A stretch of DNA of 64,000 nucleotides, taken from contig NZ_CP100000.1 in the NCBI RefSeq assembly GCF_024138165.1, positions 3,720,001 to 3,784,000 on the forward strand. Direction: 5' to 3'. How positions within the stretch are numbered: the stretch's first letter is position 1; the number at the start of each line of letters is the position of its first letter. This document shows, in pieces, positions 62,524 to 64,000 of the stretch. The DNA is from Halorussus vallis (GTDB lineage Archaea; Halobacteriota; Halobacteria; Halobacteriales; Haladaptataceae). Both the position numbers and the translations under genes were made by a program. The notes under the pieces were generated by a model. That model saw only the letters and a program-made list of their open reading frames with translations. It was not told the DNA's origin and searched no databases.

Positions 62524-63277
62524 TGGCGACGTCGACCCTCGTCGCCGTCACGTACAGCCGTTCCGCGTCGAACGAACACTCCACGGTGTCGGCGTCGGTC
62601 CCGACGACGTCGCAGTTGCCGTTCCACCGCGGGTCGTCGAGTCGAGCCTCGAAGTAGCGCCGCCAGACGGGCGCCCGGGCCGGCGCGGTGTCGACGGTCA
62701 CCGTCACTCTGTACCCGCCGGACGTCCGCGCCGACAGCACCTCCGAGACGGCGCGCGTCCCCCGGACCAGCACCGTCTTCGAGCCGCCGACACCGCCGGA
62801 CCCCGTCGCCCGCGTCTGAACGACCGGGAGTATCACGACCCCGCCGTCGGCGCGGAACACCATGTCCGGCGCTCGCTTCATCACCGCGCCGCCCGGGTCC
62901 GTGCGGATGACGGCGCCCGCCTCGTAGACGAGCGTCGACTCCGACCGCCCGGAGTAGACGAGCGGCGCGATTTCGACCGTGTCTGCGGGCGTGCCGGCGA
63001 CGTCGACGCTGACTGTCATCGTCGTAGGTTCGCCGAACCCCAACTGCGCCTCGGCGAGTTTGATCTCGGTCGCGCGGCTGGGCGCGTCCTGCCGGTGGAG
63101 GTCGGCCATGTTGTCGGCCAGAACGTCGAACGCGCGCTCGGCGTTGTTCAACTGCTCGGCGTCGCGGGCGTCGGTCAGCCCGTCGATTCCGACGACGTAC
63201 ACCGTGGCCACCGTCAAGGTGATGAGCGCGAAGACGAGGACGAACCCGACCGTCTCGCTCACGCCGCGGTCAGCCAT
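62516..63277 (-). CDS. Pilin-like membrane protein (253 aa)
   Basis: MADRGVSETVGFVLVFALIT (about 1-20) is a class-III-like signal with hydrophobic helix to about residue 30. The rest (RDAEQLNNAERAFDVLADNM; DVAGTPADTVEIAPLVYSGR) is an extracellular domain of about 210 residues. Two cysteines lie near the C-terminus (NCDVVG; VECSFD). Its ATG overlaps the stop of the preceding gene (63270) by 8 nt, and its end overlaps the convergent pilin-like gene by 8 nt. It belongs to the haloarchaeal DUF7289 type by memory. A pseudopilin-like role is inferred. Confidence 0.72.
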   Translation of the reverse strand: MADRGVSETVGFVLVFALITLTVATVYVVGIDGLTDARDAEQLNNAERAFDVLADNMADLHRQDAPSRATEIKLAEAQLGFGEPTTMTVSVDVAGTPADTVEIAPLVYSGRSESTLVYEAGAVIRTDPGGAVMKRAPDMVFRADGGVVILPVVQTRATGSGGVGGSKTVLVRGTRAVSEVLSARTSGGYRVTVTVDTAPARAPVWRRYFEARLDDPRWNGNCDVVGTDADTVECSFDAERLYVTATRVDVAIT

Positions 63278-63770
63278 GCTGCACCTCCAACTCGTCGGCG
63301 CTCGGGTCGTAGACGACGCGAACGTCGCCGCCGGAGACGGCGGTTTCGGCGACGGTCGTCTCGGACGTGAGTTCCACCCGGACGCTGACCTCCGGGCGGT
63401 CCACCGAGAGGACGAGGTACCGGTCGGCCCCGTCGGCTCGGACCGCTATCGTGTACTGTTTGCCGGTGACCCGTTCGGGGAGGTTCCGGTCGACGGTCAC
63501 CGTCCCCGTCTCGACGGTCTGTGCGAGTCGGTCGACCGCGGCGACGTCGGCCGACACCTGCTGGCCGATGACTTCGAGTTCGTTGCGGACCGTCCGTTCG
63601 CGCTGGTCCTCGACGAACCCGCCGCCGGCGATCAGGAGGCCGCCGACGAGGAGCGTCGCCACCGTCAGGCTCAGCGCGTAGCCGAGCGTGGTCGAGACGC
63701 CTCGCTCGTCGGTCGCCAGTCGCCGCGCGCGCCCGTCGACCGCGGCGTCTGACCGGAGTCGGTCGCTCAC
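63270..63770 (-). CDS. Pilin-like membrane protein (166 aa)
   Basis: From GTG: VSDRLRSDAAVDGRARRLAT; then RGVSTTLGYALSLTVATLLV is the class-III-like signal and helix (about 25-55), and GQQVSADVAAVDRLAQTVET with TVDRNLPERVTGKQYTIAVR follows as the exposed part. It resembles DUF7266 proteins (by memory). GTG overlaps the upstream stop as GTGA, and the TGA overlaps the next ATG by 8 nt, so the three minus-strand genes are a tightly packed operon. Confidence 0.72.
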   Translation of the reverse strand: MSDRLRSDAAVDGRARRLATDERGVSTTLGYALSLTVATLLVGGLLIAGGGFVEDQRERTVRNELEVIGQQVSADVAAVDRLAQTVETGTVTVDRNLPERVTGKQYTIAVRADGADRYLVLSVDRPEVSVRVELTSETTVAETAVSGGDVRVVYDPSADELEVQHG

Positions 63771-64000
63771 GGCGGACACCTCGTTCCGTCGACCACGTGC
63801 TCTTTCGACGCGGTTCTGTCGTTTCCGTCCGCATCGGTCGCGGTGATGGCGACGGTGAAGCGGTCGCCGGTGCTCCCGAAGTCGACCGTTTCGCTCCCGG
63901 ACGTCGCGGCGTACGTCTGCGAAGTGCCGGTGTTCTGGTTCGTGACGGTGACGTCCACGGTGTCGAGGTTCCCGTCCGGGTCGGACACCGACCACGAGAT
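63767..64000 (-). CDS. Surface protein, C-terminal part, truncated by the window edge
   Basis: The gene enters from the right edge. The visible 77 residues read ISWSVSDPDGNLDTVDVTVT, then GTSQTYAATSGSETVDFGST and DRFTVAITATDADGNDRTAS, ending GTRCPP. Two beta-sandwich-like strands with SDPDGNLDTVDV suggest a bacterial-Ig or PKD-like domain. It is the first gene seen in the minus-strand pilin-like operon, ending with GTGA overlap. The N-terminus is not visible. Confidence 0.65.
   Translation of the reverse strand: MSWSVSDPDGNLDTVDVTVTNQNTGTSQTYAATSGSETVDFGSTGDRFTVAITATDADGNDRTASKEHVVDGTRCPP

Overview
The window looks like a chromosomal segment of a haloarchaeon (class Halobacteria). It is very GC-rich, the encoded proteins are strongly acidic (Asp/Glu-rich), many genes have a TATA-like element about 25-32 nt before an ATG or GTG as expected for leaderless transcripts, and archaeal markers are present: proteasome beta subunit, ATP-dependent DNA ligase, topoisomerase VI, archaeal FAD synthase, uS15 and eS1 ribosomal proteins, KEOPS Pcc1, halocyanin-like copper protein, and bacterioopsin-activator-type regulators. 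Names come from motif reading and memory of families; no searches were run.

Layout. 1-3.7 kb: partial class I aminotransferase, HTH-10 regulator, XRE-CBS regulator, UPF0212 protein, a small membrane protein and psmB, followed by a possible C-rich non-coding RNA. 4-7.7 kb (minus): GCS2-type ligase and a three-gene membrane operon with a CopD-like protein. 7.8-15.8 kb: DNA ligase, membrane protein, metallo-beta-lactamase-fold protein, alpha/beta hydrolase, zinc-finger proteins, a Mop/TOBE protein, and an HTH-10 regulator divergent from an FAD monooxygenase. 15.9-19.4 kb: topoisomerase VI A and B. 19.7-32.5 kb: accessory genes lying between top6B and gyrB (small membrane pair, Tat and secreted proteins, a NitT/TauT/thiamine-precursor-type ABC transporter, two divergent NVT-repeat surface proteins, a cupredoxin-quinoprotein with a Tat-signal partner, and MscS). 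32.6-37.1 kb: gyrB-gyrA. 37.1-45.7 kb: HAD phosphatase, arginase, NAD-sugar epimerase, wHTH regulator, NDH-2-like oxidoreductase, beta-propeller lipoprotein, FAD synthase and JAMM protease. 46.2-54.5 kb: RecJ3-like nuclease, secreted phospholipase-D-like protein, HEAT-repeat protein, archaetidylserine synthase type enzyme, halocyanin-like protein and a UPF0104-type membrane protein. 54.6-57.3 kb (minus): the translationally coupled operon rps15 - RecJ/Cdc45-like - pcc1 - rps1e. 57.5-60.2 kb: tRNA-Ala(GGC) followed by a lower-GC patch with a repeated tRNA 3' end, very small genes, a duplicated 57-bp element and a 45-bp tandem repeat. 60.3-64 kb: HalOD1 protein and pilin-like surface proteins running off the window.

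How parts work together: gyrase and topoisomerase VI set DNA topology; psmB and the JAMM protease belong to archaeal SAMP/proteasome protein turnover; the copper proteins, quinoprotein and NDH-2-like enzyme point to a membrane electron-transfer chain; the ABC transporter imports a small organic solute. The most unusual observations are a recurring class of perfect, almost loop-less palindromes (10 listed, inside and between genes), an alternating GC tract at the gyrB promoter, an internally duplicated insert in Top6B, the signal-less cupredoxin-quinoprotein beside a Tat-signal partner, and the scarred tRNA-Ala locus.
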